Origin: an uncultured SAR86 cluster bacterium
Lineage (GTDB): Bacteria > Pseudomonadota > Gammaproteobacteria > Magnimaribacterales > D2472
Assembly (NCBI GenBank): GCA_938075575.1
Contig: CALJHI010000082.1
Coordinates: 1-22,093, forward strand
DNA length: 22,093 nucleotides
Direction of reading: 5' to 3'
The position numbers were made by a program, and so were the translations under genes. Positions 1 to 8,201 of this stretch are shown here, one piece after another. Each line of letters starts with the position of its first letter. Position 1 is the stretch's first letter. The notes below the pieces were generated by a model. It worked only from the letters and a program-made list of their open reading frames with translations, was not told the DNA's origin and made no database searches.

Positions 1-513
1 CATAAAAAACTTAACTCAGCTGTTTTCCCAGGATCTCAAGGTGGTCCGCTTATGCATGTGATTGCAGCTAAGGCAATCTGTTTTAAAGAGGCGCTAGACC
101 CTGAATTTAAAAAATATATTAAGAATGTAGTTGATAATGCCAAAATTATGAGTAAAACCATCATGTCAAGGGGTGTTGATGTTGTTACAGGGGGTACTGA
201 AAACCATATTATTTTGGTTGATTTAAGAAGCAAGGGTATTACAGGCAAAGACTTAGAAAACGCTCTTGGCAAGGTTGGCATTACTGTAAATAAAAATTCT
301 GTTCCTAATGATCCCAAATCTCCTTTTGTAACTTCTGGCGTAAGGCTTGGAACTCCAGCAATAACAACTAGAGGCTTTAAGGAAAAAGAAGTTGAGTTAA
401 TAAGTAATTGGATATGTGACGTAATTCTTGATATGAATAATGAAGAGAAACTAGAAGAGATTAAAGTAAAAGTTAATAAGCTTTGTAGGAAATATCCAGT
501 CTATAATCTATAA
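1..513 (+). CDS. glyA: Serine hydroxymethyltransferase, C-terminal part (5' end outside window)
   Basis: The reading frame is open from the first base and ends with TAA at 511-513, giving about 170 residues of a protein usually near 415. It begins with NSAVFPGSQGGPLMHVIAAKA, split as NSAVFPG then QGGPLMHVIAAKA, the stretch that follows the PLP-binding lysine in GlyA; the lysine itself lies upstream of the window. Later landmarks are the GGTENH segment and GVRLGTPAITTRGF near the C-terminus. The enzyme converts serine and tetrahydrofolate to glycine and 5,10-methylene-tetrahydrofolate in the cytoplasm. The ATG at 52 is internal and is not the start. The stop codon directly abuts the nrdR start codon, so the two genes are very likely cotranscribed, an order common in gammaproteobacteria. 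Confidence 0.96.
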   Translation, partial: HKKLNSAVFPGSQGGPLMHVIAAKAICFKEALDPEFKKYIKNVVDNAKIMSKTIMSRGVDVVTGGTENHIILVDLRSKGITGKDLENALGKVGITVNKNSVPNDPKSPFVTSGVRLGTPAITTRGFKEKEVELISNWICDVILDMNNEEKLEEIKVKVNKLCRKYPVYNL

Positions 514-981
514 ATGTATTGTCCTTTTTGCCAAGCTGAAGATACGAAAGTCATTGACTCTCGTTTGGTTGCAGATGGCTCGCAAACTAGAAGAAGGAGA
601 TCATGTGAGGTATGTCAATCAAGGTTTACTACATTTGAGACTGCAGACCTAGCATTACCAAAAGTTATAAAGAGCGATGGCAAAAGACAGCCGTTTGATG
701 GGTCTAAACTTAAAAAAGGGATGTTAAGGGCGTTAGAAAAACGTCCTTTATCAACCGAAGAGATTGATGCATGTTTTAGTAAGATTTTATATAAAATTAG
801 AACTTGTGGTGAGCGTGAAATTAAATCATTAAGAATTGGTGAAATAATGATGGAATCATTAAAAGATGTTGATAAAGTTGCTTATGTTCGATTTGCATCC
901 GTTTACAGAGATTTTCAAGACATTAAAGATTTCTCTGCTGAGATTCATTCTCTGAATAAAGAAAAACCCAAAAAGAAATAG
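514..981 (+). CDS. nrdR: Transcriptional repressor NrdR
   Basis: A 155-residue protein with the two parts of NrdR. An N-terminal zinc ribbon has CPFC at residues 3-6 and CEVC at 31-34, with the Arg-rich stretch TRRRRS just before the second pair. An ATP-cone domain follows, roughly residues 49-139 (starting LPKVIKSDGKRQPFD). NrdR senses ATP/dATP and represses ribonucleotide reductase genes by binding NrdR boxes. The ATG starts at the base after the glyA stop, so translation is probably coupled and no separate ribosome binding site is needed. Length is normal, with a lysine-rich tail (KEKPKKK). Being next to ribD is the usual gammaproteobacterial arrangement. I see no NrdR box pair in this window, so its targets must lie elsewhere. 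Confidence 0.97.
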   Translation: MYCPFCQAEDTKVIDSRLVADGSQTRRRRSCEVCQSRFTTFETADLALPKVIKSDGKRQPFDGSKLKKGMLRALEKRPLSTEEIDACFSKILYKIRTCGEREIKSLRIGEIMMESLKDVDKVAYVRFASVYRDFQDIKDFSAEIHSLNKEKPKKK

Positions 982-984
982 GCA

Positions 985-2082
985 ATGCAAGATCTAGATT
1001 TCATGAATGAAGCTATAAAGCTTGCACTTAAGGGATCTGTTTATACACACCCAAACCCAAGAGTTGGATGTGTTATTACAAAAGATAATACTATTATTGG
1101 AAAAGGCTATCACAAATCTTTTGGCAGCAATCATGCGGAAGTAAATGCGGTCAAATATTGCTTAAATAAATTTGGTAAAAATAAGGGAGTGGATTTACTC
1201 AGAGGATCAACTGCATATATAACCTTAGAGCCCTGCTCTATTTTCTCTAAAACCCCTCCCTGTACAGATACAATTCTTAAGTATGAAATAAAAAATATTT
1301 TTTGTGCATCATTGGATCCAAATCCAGCTATAAACGGAAGAGGCGTTAGAGTTTTAAGGAAAGCAGGATTAAATGTAAAGGTTGGTCTTCTTAAAAAGGA
1401 AGCTGTTAAAATTAATGAGGAATTCTTTTTTAGGCATAACAAAGGAAGGCCTTTTGTTAGAATGAAGGTTGCTCAATCAATAGATGGAAAGATTGCCCTG
1501 GCGAATGGAGATAGTAAATGGATTTCTTCAAAAGAATCTAGAAGCGATGTTCAAAATTTGAGAGCTGAGGTGGATGCAATTTTAGTTGGCTCCGGAACTG
1601 TTTTGAAAGATAATCCAAGACTGAATGTAAGAAATAGCAATAAATACAAAGCAATAAATAAGCAACCTAAAAAAATTATATTAGGCAAAATTGACTATTC
1701 AACCTTATCTGGCTTGAAATTATTCAAAGAAGATTCTGAAAATATAATTTTTTCAAATGATGACTTTGTAAGTAATCATTCTAAAGTTATATTCAAAAAA
1801 TTGAAGAAACAAAATTCTTTAAAACAGCTTTTAAAGGAATTAACAAAATACGAAATAAACTCTTTGCTGATAGAAGGAGGCTCCCAGGTATTCACTTCAT
1901 TTATTGAAGAAAATATTGTCGATGAATTAATAGTCTATCTATCTCCAAAAATACTAGGCAATTCATCAAAAAATGCAACTGAAGTTATATCCCCAAAAAC
2001 TTTAAATAATGCTAAGAATTTTAAAATCTTAAAATCTATGACGGTTGGAGATGATATTAAGATTATAATGCGTAGAAAATAA
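985..2082 (+). CDS. ribD: Bifunctional riboflavin biosynthesis deaminase/reductase RibD
   Basis: A 365-residue protein with both RibD domains. The N-terminal deaminase (about 1-145) has HAE at residues 50-52 and zinc-ligand cysteines in LEPC (C84) and TPPC (C93). The C-terminal reductase (about 155-365) has RPFVRMKVAQSIDGKIA, a VGSGTVLKDNPRL segment and LLIEGG. It deaminates the pyrimidinedione formed from GTP and then reduces the ribosyl side chain to ribityl. The family's usual SHxGRT between the two cysteines is SIFSKT here, a mild deviation that leaves the zinc ligands intact. It starts 3 bases after the nrdR stop, with a weak AGG upstream. The next gene is ribB, 9 bases downstream; the ribE often found between them is absent. 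Confidence 0.96.
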   Translation: MQDLDFMNEAIKLALKGSVYTHPNPRVGCVITKDNTIIGKGYHKSFGSNHAEVNAVKYCLNKFGKNKGVDLLRGSTAYITLEPCSIFSKTPPCTDTILKYEIKNIFCASLDPNPAINGRGVRVLRKAGLNVKVGLLKKEAVKINEEFFFRHNKGRPFVRMKVAQSIDGKIALANGDSKWISSKESRSDVQNLRAEVDAILVGSGTVLKDNPRLNVRNSNKYKAINKQPKKIILGKIDYSTLSGLKLFKEDSENIIFSNDDFVSNHSKVIFKKLKKQNSLKQLLKELTKYEINSLLIEGGSQVFTSFIEENIVDELIVYLSPKILGNSSKNATEVISPKTLNNAKNFKILKSMTVGDDIKIIMRRK

Positions 2083-2091
2083 TTACTAAAA

Positions 2092-3168
2092 ATGAAATTC
2101 AATACTGTAGAAGAATTAATTAAGGACATCCGAGATGGAAAAATGGTTATTATCCTTGATGATGAATCTCGTGAAAATGAGGGCGATCTGGTTTGTGCTG
2201 CTGATCAAGTTACCCCTGAAATAATTAACTTTATGGCCTCAAGAGGCAAAGGTTTGATATGCCTTCCTATGAGTGAGAGCCTAATAAACAAATTCAATCT
2301 GCAAATGATGACAAATAATAATAAAGCTGCAAATAGAACAGCCTTCACTGTCTCAATTGAAGCTGCAGAAGGAATAACAACCGGAATCTCCGCTGCTGAT
2401 AGAGCTCACACAATTAAGACTGCAATGGATAGAAACTCCAAGGCATCAGATATTGTTCAACCTGGACATATATTTCCCCTTAAGGCTATGGAGGGTGGTA
2501 TTTTAAGTAGAGCAGGGCATACAGAAGCTGCCTGTGATTTAGCCAAACTTGCTGGTTTTCAATCTGCGGGCGTGATTTGTGAAATTATGAATGATGATGG
2601 AAGTATGGCTCGAAGAGATGACCTTATGAAATTCGCAAGTAAATATAATTTAAAAATTGGAACAATTGCTGACTTTATTCAATATAGGGCAGTAAAAGAA
2701 AAATCCGTTATAAAAGAATTTGAAAGACCTGTAAATATTGAAGGTAGAGAATTTATGTTAACAGCCTGGAAAGATAGTATTTTCAATAATTTACATCTAG
2801 CATTTGCAAAAGGAGATATCTCGTCAGACTCGGTCCCATTGGTAAGAGTGCATGCTCCAAATTTAATTCATGATTTAATTGGAATAAATGAGTTTGGGTC
2901 TAGACTTTCATTTCAAGCGGCACTTGAAAGAGTATCTAAAGAAGAATCGGGTATTGTGTTACTTATAGGGAATCAAGAAACTCCAGAACAACTTCTTGGC
3001 AACCTTAAAGGATCTGAAGAGAAATGGATTCCAGACACAAGAGTTTCAGGGGTGGGTTCTCAAATTTTACGAGAGCTAGGATTGAAAAAAATTAAGCTGC
3101 TTGCAGCCCCTCTAAAGTACCCCTCTCTTTCTGGCTTTGATCTTGAAGTGGTAGGCTTTGAAAAATGA
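2092..3168 (+). CDS. ribB: 3,4-dihydroxy-2-butanone-4-phosphate synthase fused to a degenerate GTP cyclohydrolase II-like domain (RibBX type)
   Basis: A 358-residue two-domain protein. Residues 1-200 are a complete RibB: DDESRENEGDL at 23-33, RGKGLICLP at 51-59, GITTGISAADRAHTI at 94-108, PGHIFPL at 124-130 and RAGHTEAACDL at 140-150. It makes dihydroxybutanone phosphate from ribulose 5-phosphate. Residues from about 205 on align in general layout with RibA but contain no cysteine at all, so the three zinc ligands of GTP cyclohydrolase II are missing. This matches the RibBX variants known in Proteobacteria, so the second domain is probably not catalytic. The family's usual RPGHIFPL reads QPGHIFPL. 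The stop overlaps the ribH start in ATGA, indicating translational coupling. A true ribA should be elsewhere in the genome. Confidence 0.93.
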   Translation: MKFNTVEELIKDIRDGKMVIILDDESRENEGDLVCAADQVTPEIINFMASRGKGLICLPMSESLINKFNLQMMTNNNKAANRTAFTVSIEAAEGITTGISAADRAHTIKTAMDRNSKASDIVQPGHIFPLKAMEGGILSRAGHTEAACDLAKLAGFQSAGVICEIMNDDGSMARRDDLMKFASKYNLKIGTIADFIQYRAVKEKSVIKEFERPVNIEGREFMLTAWKDSIFNNLHLAFAKGDISSDSVPLVRVHAPNLIHDLIGINEFGSRLSFQAALERVSKEESGIVLLIGNQETPEQLLGNLKGSEEKWIPDTRVSGVGSQILRELGLKKIKLLAAPLKYPSLSGFDLEVVGFEK

Positions 3169-3623
3169 AAAATGAAAATGGTTTCGAATTTTTAGAACTA
3201 TCAAATCTAATCAAAGAAAAAAGAATTTATATCGTTGCTAGTAAATGGAATAATGCCATTGTTTCAGAAATGGTTAATGAATCCTTATCCTTTATGAATA
3301 ATTTGGGAATAAAGAATGTAGAGGTTATAAGAGTTCCAGGTGCATGGGAAATACCATATGCATCTCTGAAAGCGATTGATAATGGAGCTAACGGCATTAT
3401 TACATTTGGTGCAATTATTAAGGGTGAAACGCCACATTTTGAGATCATTTCAAATACATCTTCTCAGGCAATAATGAATCTTTCTTTAAATAGAGGCGTT
3501 CCCATTGCAAATGGTATTCTTGCAACCAATAACTTGGACCAAGCAATAGAAAGATCATCTGTACACAAATTAAATAAAGGCAGGGAAGTAACTCAGTCTT
3601 TGCTAGAAATGTTGGAAATTTAA
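3165..3623 (+). CDS. ribH: 6,7-dimethyl-8-ribityllumazine synthase
   Basis: A 152-residue protein of normal lumazine synthase length. Landmarks are ASKWNNAIV at 25-33, the RVPGAWEIP loop at 56-64, FGAIIKGETPHFE at 81-93 with catalytic-type His91, and NKGRE near 137-141. It condenses the ribitylaminopyrimidine from RibD and a phosphatase with the dihydroxybutanone phosphate from RibB; some homologues form icosahedral shells. The start ATG overlaps the ribB stop by four bases (ATGA). Two later ATGs nearby are out of frame, so the start is secure. The segment PIANGILAT differs slightly from the common PVxFGVLT. It is followed without a gap by nusB. Confidence 0.96.
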   Translation: MKNENGFEFLELSNLIKEKRIYIVASKWNNAIVSEMVNESLSFMNNLGIKNVEVIRVPGAWEIPYASLKAIDNGANGIITFGAIIKGETPHFEIISNTSSQAIMNLSLNRGVPIANGILATNNLDQAIERSSVHKLNKGREVTQSLLEMLEI

Positions 3624-4034
3624 TTGAAAAATTTATCTAAGTTTAAAAAAATTATCAGAGCGCGTGAATATCTTGTTCAAGCAATCTTTCAATTTCTATT
3701 TAACAAGCAAAATGTCCAGGATATCCTCAAGCAATTTAAAAAAGAGCATGAGGGTAAAAATATTGATTTTGCATATTTTCATAGATCTCTCGTATCTATT
3801 GAAATTAATTCAGATGCTATACAGGCTTTAATAGAAGGTCTTGGCATAAAAGATTCTGATATGGAGTTAATTGACAAATCCATTTTATATTTTGCCTTGA
3901 ATGAGTTTTTATCTGGAGATATTGATGGTCCCTTGATTATTGATGAGTCGCTAAGGCTATCAAAGAAGTTCTCTAATCCAGAGTCATATAAATTTATTAA
4001 TACTTATTTAGATAAATATCTAAAATCCATGTAA
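3624..4034 (+). CDS. nusB: Transcription antitermination factor NusB
   Basis: A 136-residue all-helical protein with NusB landmarks: ARxYLVQAIFQF at residues 12-23, MELIDKSILYFALNE in the middle, IIDESLRLSKKFS and FINTYLDKYLK at the end. NusB binds boxA of rRNA leader transcripts with NusE (S10) and supports antitermination. The start codon is TTG at 3624, immediately after the ribH TAA. A GGA about ten bases upstream could serve as ribosome binding site, but coupling with ribH is more likely to set the start. There is no in-frame ATG that would keep the conserved N-terminal helix. It is the last gene of the riboflavin operon: thiL and pgpA, which often follow, are replaced by the convergent purA. 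Confidence 0.93.
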   Translation: MKNLSKFKKIIRAREYLVQAIFQFLFNKQNVQDILKQFKKEHEGKNIDFAYFHRSLVSIEINSDAIQALIEGLGIKDSDMELIDKSILYFALNEFLSGDIDGPLIIDESLRLSKKFSNPESYKFINTYLDKYLKSM

Positions 4035-4046
4035 TCAGATTTTAGA
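4019..4046. terminator. Inverted repeat between convergent nusB and purA, possible bidirectional terminator
   Basis: TCTAAAATC (4019-4027) and GATTTTAGA (4038-4046) form a perfect 9-base inverted repeat with a 10-base loop. It spans the nusB stop codon and ends just before the purA stop. The stem is AT-rich and there is no clean T tract on either strand, so it is a weak terminator at best. It is the only hairpin at a convergent junction in this window. Confidence 0.35.
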
Positions 4047-4048
4047 CA

Positions 4049-5272
4049 TTAAGATTCTCTTGTTATGGTCTGATCTCTTGAGGGCCCGGTAGAAACAATA
4101 GTGATGTTACAACCAACAAAATTTTCTATGAAGTTAATATAAGATTTAGCATTATCTGTAAGATCATCGTATTCAGTCACTCCCTCTGTCTTATCATCCC
4201 AGCCATCAAATATCTTATATACTGGTTCATTATTCTTATAATCAACGCAGACAGATATATTTTTAAAGCCATCCAAAACATCTAATTTAGTTAGGCATAA
4301 GTCTGTGACAGAGTTAGTAAAGACAGCTTTTTTTAATGCAACCAAGTCTAGCCAACCACACCTTCTAGGCCTTCCTGTTGTTGCGCCAAACTCATGCCCT
4401 TTTTTAGCTAACATCTTTCCATCTTCATCAAACAACTCAGTCATGAAGGGACCCTCACCAACACGAGTTGTATAAGCTTTAGTTATCCCAATGACTTTAT
4501 CTATGTATTTAGGGCCTATTCCCAAGCCAGTTGAAACTCCCCCTGCGGTTGTGCTTGATGATGTTACAAATGGATAAGTTCCCTGATCAATATCTAGTAG
4601 CGTTCCTTGAGCTCCTTCAAATAAAATAGACTTCTTTTCATTGACCCAATTAAATAAAAGGTCCTGAGTATCATTGCAATAGTCATCATATAAATGTTTG
4701 AAAGATAAAATTTCATCTATCACACTATCTACTGGTATAGGTTCCTCATCATACATTCTGTCTAGAACCTTGTTATGGTAATTAACTAGTTTTGATAATT
4801 TATCATTAAGAAGGTCTTCATTTTCAAAGTCCCCAAATCTAATTGCTCTTCTAGCAATTTTATCTTCATAGGCAGGCCCAATACCTCTTCCTGTGGTACC
4901 AATAGATTCTTTTTTATCTCTTACCTGATCTATTCTTATATGAGTTGGAAGAATTAAGCAGCAGCCTGAACTAATATGAAATCTATTATTGAAAGATATC
5001 CCAGTATCTTTTAATTTATTTATTTCTTTACTTAATGCTTCAAGGGATAAAACAACACCATTACCAATTACACAATTAATATTCGGATGAAGTATGCCAG
5101 ATGGTATTAAGTGGAGTACTGTCTGCTCTCCATTAACTTTAATGGTGTGGCCAGCATTATGACCGCCTTGAAATCTACATACAGCATGAATGTCATTACT
5201 TAATGCGTCAACAATTTTCCCTTTACCTTCATCTCCCCATTGAAGACCAAGAATTAATGTGTTTTCTGACAT
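4049..5272 (-). CDS. purA: Adenylosuccinate synthetase
   Basis: A 407-residue cytoplasmic enzyme, slightly short for the family (about 430). It carries the GTP-binding loop LQWGDEGKGK at residues 10-19 (Asp14 is the expected catalytic base), QGGHNAGHT at 35-43 with His42, LHLIPSGIL at 53-61, GTTGRGIGPAYEDK at 125-138, FEGAQGTLLDIDQGTYPF in the middle and TGRPRRCGWLD. It joins IMP and aspartate using GTP, the first committed step to AMP. The start is an ATG with AGGG a few bases upstream. It lies 10 bases after hflC in the same direction. hflK-hflC-purA is a classic gammaproteobacterial order, so it is probably cotranscribed with them. Confidence 0.97.
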   Translation of the reverse strand: MSENTLILGLQWGDEGKGKIVDALSNDIHAVCRFQGGHNAGHTIKVNGEQTVLHLIPSGILHPNINCVIGNGVVLSLEALSKEINKLKDTGISFNNRFHISSGCCLILPTHIRIDQVRDKKESIGTTGRGIGPAYEDKIARRAIRFGDFENEDLLNDKLSKLVNYHNKVLDRMYDEEPIPVDSVIDEILSFKHLYDDYCNDTQDLLFNWVNEKKSILFEGAQGTLLDIDQGTYPFVTSSSTTAGGVSTGLGIGPKYIDKVIGITKAYTTRVGEGPFMTELFDEDGKMLAKKGHEFGATTGRPRRCGWLDLVALKKAVFTNSVTDLCLTKLDVLDGFKNISVCVDYKNNEPVYKIFDGWDDKTEGVTEYDDLTDNAKSYINFIENFVGCNITIVSTGPSRDQTITRES

Positions 5273-5282
5273 CTTAACCCTG

Positions 5283-6152
5283 CTAAGGTTGGCTTTGCTT
5301 ATTTAAGTATTTAAAAAATTCTGAATTTGAATCAATTAACATAACATCTGATTTGCTTTGAAAAGTTTCAGTATAAGCCTTGAGACTTCTTGTAAACTCG
5401 TAAAACTCAGGATCAACAGAGTAAGCTTCAGCATAAATTGCAGTAGCTTTGGCATCACCCTCACCTCTTAGTTGCTCAGATTGTTTATATGCTTCAGCCA
5501 AAATAACTACTTTATCTTTGTCAGCTATAGCTCTAATTTCTCTAGCTATTTCTTTTCCTTCGGATCTGAGTTCTTCAGCCAGCCTATTCCTTTCAGTTTT
5601 CATTCTTTCATAAACAGAGTTACTTAAGTTTGAGGGAAGATCAATCCTTTTAACCCTAAAGTCAATAATTTCAACTCCGAGGTCTACAACTGAATCATTT
5701 AGTTGATTTAGCATTGTAGTCATCAGCTCATCTCTTTCTCCAGAGACAACCTCTTTAACAGTTCTTCTACCAAACTGGTTCTTAAGAATAAATTCAGACC
5801 TTTGACCTAGAAGACTGTTTAAACTGTTGAAACTTCCATTGTTAGCTTTATAGAAAGTTAAAACATCTGCGATTCTATATTTGATAAATGAATCAACAAG
5901 CAAATACTTACTTTCAACTGTCAAAATTCTATCTGGGGCCTCATCCAAAGTTTGAATCCTTGCGTCATATTTTTTAACTTCTTGAACAATAGGAAGTTTA
6001 AATGAAAGACCAACATCTATATCAGTTCTGACAGCTTCACCAAACTGAAGCACTATAGCTTTTTCTTTTTCATCTACAATAAAGAAACTATTAAAACCAA
6101 TCGCCACCAATAATGCAGCGAATACTAGTAAATATGAGCTCTTATTCATCAT
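5283..6152 (-). CDS. hflC: HflC, modulator subunit of the FtsH protease
   Basis: A 289-residue membrane protein with one N-terminal transmembrane segment (about 7-26), then an SPFH/band-7 domain (FFIVDEKEKAIVLQFGE through about residue 190) and a charged coiled-coil stretch rich in Glu, Arg and Lys (about 180-235, with ERNRLAEELRSEGKEIAREI). HflC assembles with HflK into a large cage around FtsH in the inner membrane. The first two codons are both ATG (6152 and 6149); either could be used. The start overlaps the hflK 3' end by 11 bases, so the two subunits are translationally coupled, fitting their joint complex. Length is a little below the E. coli protein. Confidence 0.94.
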   Translation of the reverse strand: MMNKSSYLLVFAALLVAIGFNSFFIVDEKEKAIVLQFGEAVRTDIDVGLSFKLPIVQEVKKYDARIQTLDEAPDRILTVESKYLLVDSFIKYRIADVLTFYKANNGSFNSLNSLLGQRSEFILKNQFGRRTVKEVVSGERDELMTTMLNQLNDSVVDLGVEIIDFRVKRIDLPSNLSNSVYERMKTERNRLAEELRSEGKEIAREIRAIADKDKVVILAEAYKQSEQLRGEGDAKATAIYAEAYSVDPEFYEFTRSLKAYTETFQSKSDVMLIDSNSEFFKYLNKQSQP

Positions 6153-7209
6153 CTAGTCTCCTTAAATTAATTCTAGAATTTTCTTGTTTTTTGTTTTCTT
6201 CCATTATCTTGTCGAGAGGTAAATACAATAGATTGTTTCCACCCTCAACATCAACCATAATTTTAGTTGAGTTAGATAAAACTGATTGCAGTGCATCTAA
6301 ATAAAGTCTATCTCTAGTGACTTCGGGCGCTTTTTTATATTCATTTAAAAGGTTAGAGAATCTTGCAACTTCACCCTCTGCATTTGCTACGACTTCAAGC
6401 TTGTAACCTTCAGCCTGCCTAATTCTTGCTTGTGCTTGACCTCGAGCTTCTGGAACTATTGTTAATGCATATCTTTGAGCTTCATTTTGAAGTCTTTCCT
6501 TGTCTTCCCTTGCAGCAACAACATCATCAAAAGAGTCTTTAACTGCTGAAGGTGGATCAGTTTTTTCAATATTAACTTGCTGAACTAGCAATCCTGTTTT
6601 ATAAGAATCTAGATATTCTTGAAGTCTATTTTGAACATCGAAAGCTATATTTTCCCTTCCTACTGTTAATGTTTGATCAAGGGTATTATCTCCAACAACA
6701 TGACGAAGAGCACTCTCAATAGCATTTCTCAAGCTTCCCTCCGGATCTTTAACATTTAAAACAAAATCTTTAAGGTTTGCTACTCTGTATTGAGCTGAAA
6801 CAGTAACATCAACTATGTTTTCATCTTTAGTTAACATGCTATTTGTTTGAGAATACCGTCTTGTAAGAGATACATTTTCAATATATCTATCATCTATACC
6901 GGCAAGTCTAAAGTTTAGGCCTTCTGTTTGCTCTTCATAGAACTTGCCAAATCTCAATATTACAGCTCTTTCTGAAGCATCTAATTGATATATGCATTGA
7001 GATGCATAGACAATTAAGAAGGCAAAGAATGCATAAAAGAACATTCTAGATGATGAAAGTTTGTTACCTCCACCTGACGGGCCCGAGCCATTAGTAGAAT
7101 TTGCTTTTTTTGCGCCTAAAATAGATGAAAACTTCTTTAATAGATCATCAAAGTCTGGAGCATCATTCTTGCCGCCCCATGGATCTTTATCTTTATTGTC
7201 CCAATTCAT
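6142..7209 (-). CDS. hflK: HflK, modulator subunit of the FtsH protease
   Basis: A 355-residue partner of HflC. The N-terminus is cytoplasmic, with DKDPWGG at 8-14 and a Gly/Ser/Asn-rich linker (about 36-54), followed by one transmembrane helix (about 55-74) and a band-7 domain starting QLDASERAVILRFGKF. The helical region around residues 230-290 contains AAREDKERLQNEAQ and EARGQAQARIRQAEGYK, typical of HflK. The ATG is preceded by AGAGG at a 7-base distance, one of the clearest ribosome binding sites in the window. Upstream lies miaA on the same strand. The genes hfq and hflX, which normally separate miaA from hflK in gammaproteobacteria, are absent. Confidence 0.95.
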   Translation of the reverse strand: MNWDNKDKDPWGGKNDAPDFDDLLKKFSSILGAKKANSTNGSGPSGGGNKLSSSRMFFYAFFAFLIVYASQCIYQLDASERAVILRFGKFYEEQTEGLNFRLAGIDDRYIENVSLTRRYSQTNSMLTKDENIVDVTVSAQYRVANLKDFVLNVKDPEGSLRNAIESALRHVVGDNTLDQTLTVGRENIAFDVQNRLQEYLDSYKTGLLVQQVNIEKTDPPSAVKDSFDDVVAAREDKERLQNEAQRYALTIVPEARGQAQARIRQAEGYKLEVVANAEGEVARFSNLLNEYKKAPEVTRDRLYLDALQSVLSNSTKIMVDVEGGNNLLYLPLDKIMEENKKQENSRINLRRLDDE

Positions 7210-7216
7210 TTAAATA

Positions 7217-7239
7217 CCTCTTAATGTATTGATATTATA
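7217..7239 (-). promoter_or_regulatory. Putative hflK promoter -10 element and ribosome binding site
   Basis: In the 68-base gap between miaA and hflK, the minus strand has a perfect TATAAT (7239-7234) and then AGAGG (7221-7217) placed 7 bases before the hflK ATG. A -35 match is poor (TTAATT at about 18 bases). This suggests hflK-hflC-purA can be transcribed independently of miaA. It rests on motif reading only. Confidence 0.45.
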
Positions 7240-7277
7240 AACCTTATCTATGGTCTTAATTAAAAATTTAAAGCTAA

Positions 7278-8201
7278 TTACAAGAAATTCTTAACACTTC
7301 TTTCAATTTCTTCTTGAGAGTTTATGTTAAATAAATGAAGATTTTTCCATGATCTAATCCAAGTTACCTGTCTTTTAGCTAATTGCCGAGAAGCGAACAA
7401 GGCTCTATTAAAGAATTCTTTCTTATCATGGTGCAAATCTAAATAGTCAAATGCTTGTTTGTAGTTAACTGCTCTTAAAATAGGATGCCCCTCTTTTAAT
7501 TCATATTTTTGTTTAATGTTTCTAACCTCATCAAGCAATCCATCATCAAGCATGACCTCTAATCTATTTTCTATTCTTGCATGGAGCAGTTCTCTATTTT
7601 CATCATTAATCCCTAATTGGAGAACTTCATATTTTTCTTGCAAGCCTGAACCCTTTTTATCATCTAAATGCTTTGACATCAGCTTGCCTGTTTTGTCTAT
7701 AACCTCAAGTGCCCTAATAATTCTTTTTTCATCATTTGGTTCAATTTTCTTTGCATATAATTCGTCCCTAGTTTTCAAAAGATTATATAAATAGCCAGGT
7801 TCTTGCTTATTTTTAAACGATAATTCTTCTCTGTATGAATCGTCTCTCTCTGGAAGTTGGCTGATGCCATTTAATAAGGACTTAAAGTACATCATCGAAC
7901 CGCCAACAAATAATGGAATTTTTTTTCTTGAATGCACTTCTTCAATAATTCTATGAGAATCTTTGCAGAACTCGGCAACTGAGTAGATTTGTTTTAAAGA
8001 TCTAATATTAACTAGATGGTGTGGAAATTTCTTAAGAGTATTAGCTGATGGCTTTGCTGATCCAATATTGGTTTCTTTGTAAACCATAACTGAATCTGTG
8101 CTAATTAACTCTATATCAAATTTTTTAAGTAGATTTATAGCTATATCAGTTTTCCCAGATGCAGTTGGGCCAAGTAAAAAGATAACCTTCTTTTTAGTAA
8201 T
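7278..8201 (-). CDS. miaA: tRNA dimethylallyltransferase MiaA, start codon uncertain
   Basis: MiaA adds a dimethylallyl group to A37 of tRNAs reading U-starting codons. The frame carries the whole enzyme: P-loop GPTASGKT, STDSVMVYK then NIGSAKP, FVGGSMMYFKSLLNG, RRxIRALE-like KRIIRALEV, and KRQVTWIRSWK near the C-terminus. The first ATG in frame (8087) lies after the P-loop and the DS motif, so it cannot be the real start. Upstream of it the frame stays open to a TGA at 8228-8226 but offers no ATG, GTG or TTG. I place the start at ATT (8201), giving about 307 residues, close to the usual 310-316; ATC at 8210 is an alternative. A one-base change in a run of seven A (minus strand, 8207-8201) would join it to an ATG at 8223. 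The gene follows the P-II gene. Confidence 0.85.
   Translation of the reverse strand: MTKKKVIFLLGPTASGKTDIAINLLKKFDIELISTDSVMVYKETNIGSAKPSANTLKKFPHHLVNIRSLKQIYSVAEFCKDSHRIIEEVHSRKKIPLFVGGSMMYFKSLLNGISQLPERDDSYREELSFKNKQEPGYLYNLLKTRDELYAKKIEPNDEKRIIRALEVIDKTGKLMSKHLDDKKGSGLQEKYEVLQLGINDENRELLHARIENRLEVMLDDGLLDEVRNIKQKYELKEGHPILRAVNYKQAFDYLDLHHDKKEFFNRALFASRQLAKRQVTWIRSWKNLHLFNINSQEEIERSVKNFL

Noticed and set aside
36..317. Open frame on the minus strand inside glyA
   Set aside because: Shadow of a clearly conserved gene; no family resemblance. The same holds for the antisense frames in ribD, ribH, hflK, miaA, the P-II gene, slmA/mrcA and aroB.
7278..8087. miaA starting at the in-frame ATG at 8087
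   Set aside because: This would remove the P-loop and the DS motif, which are intact just upstream in the same frame, so the enzyme would be inactive.
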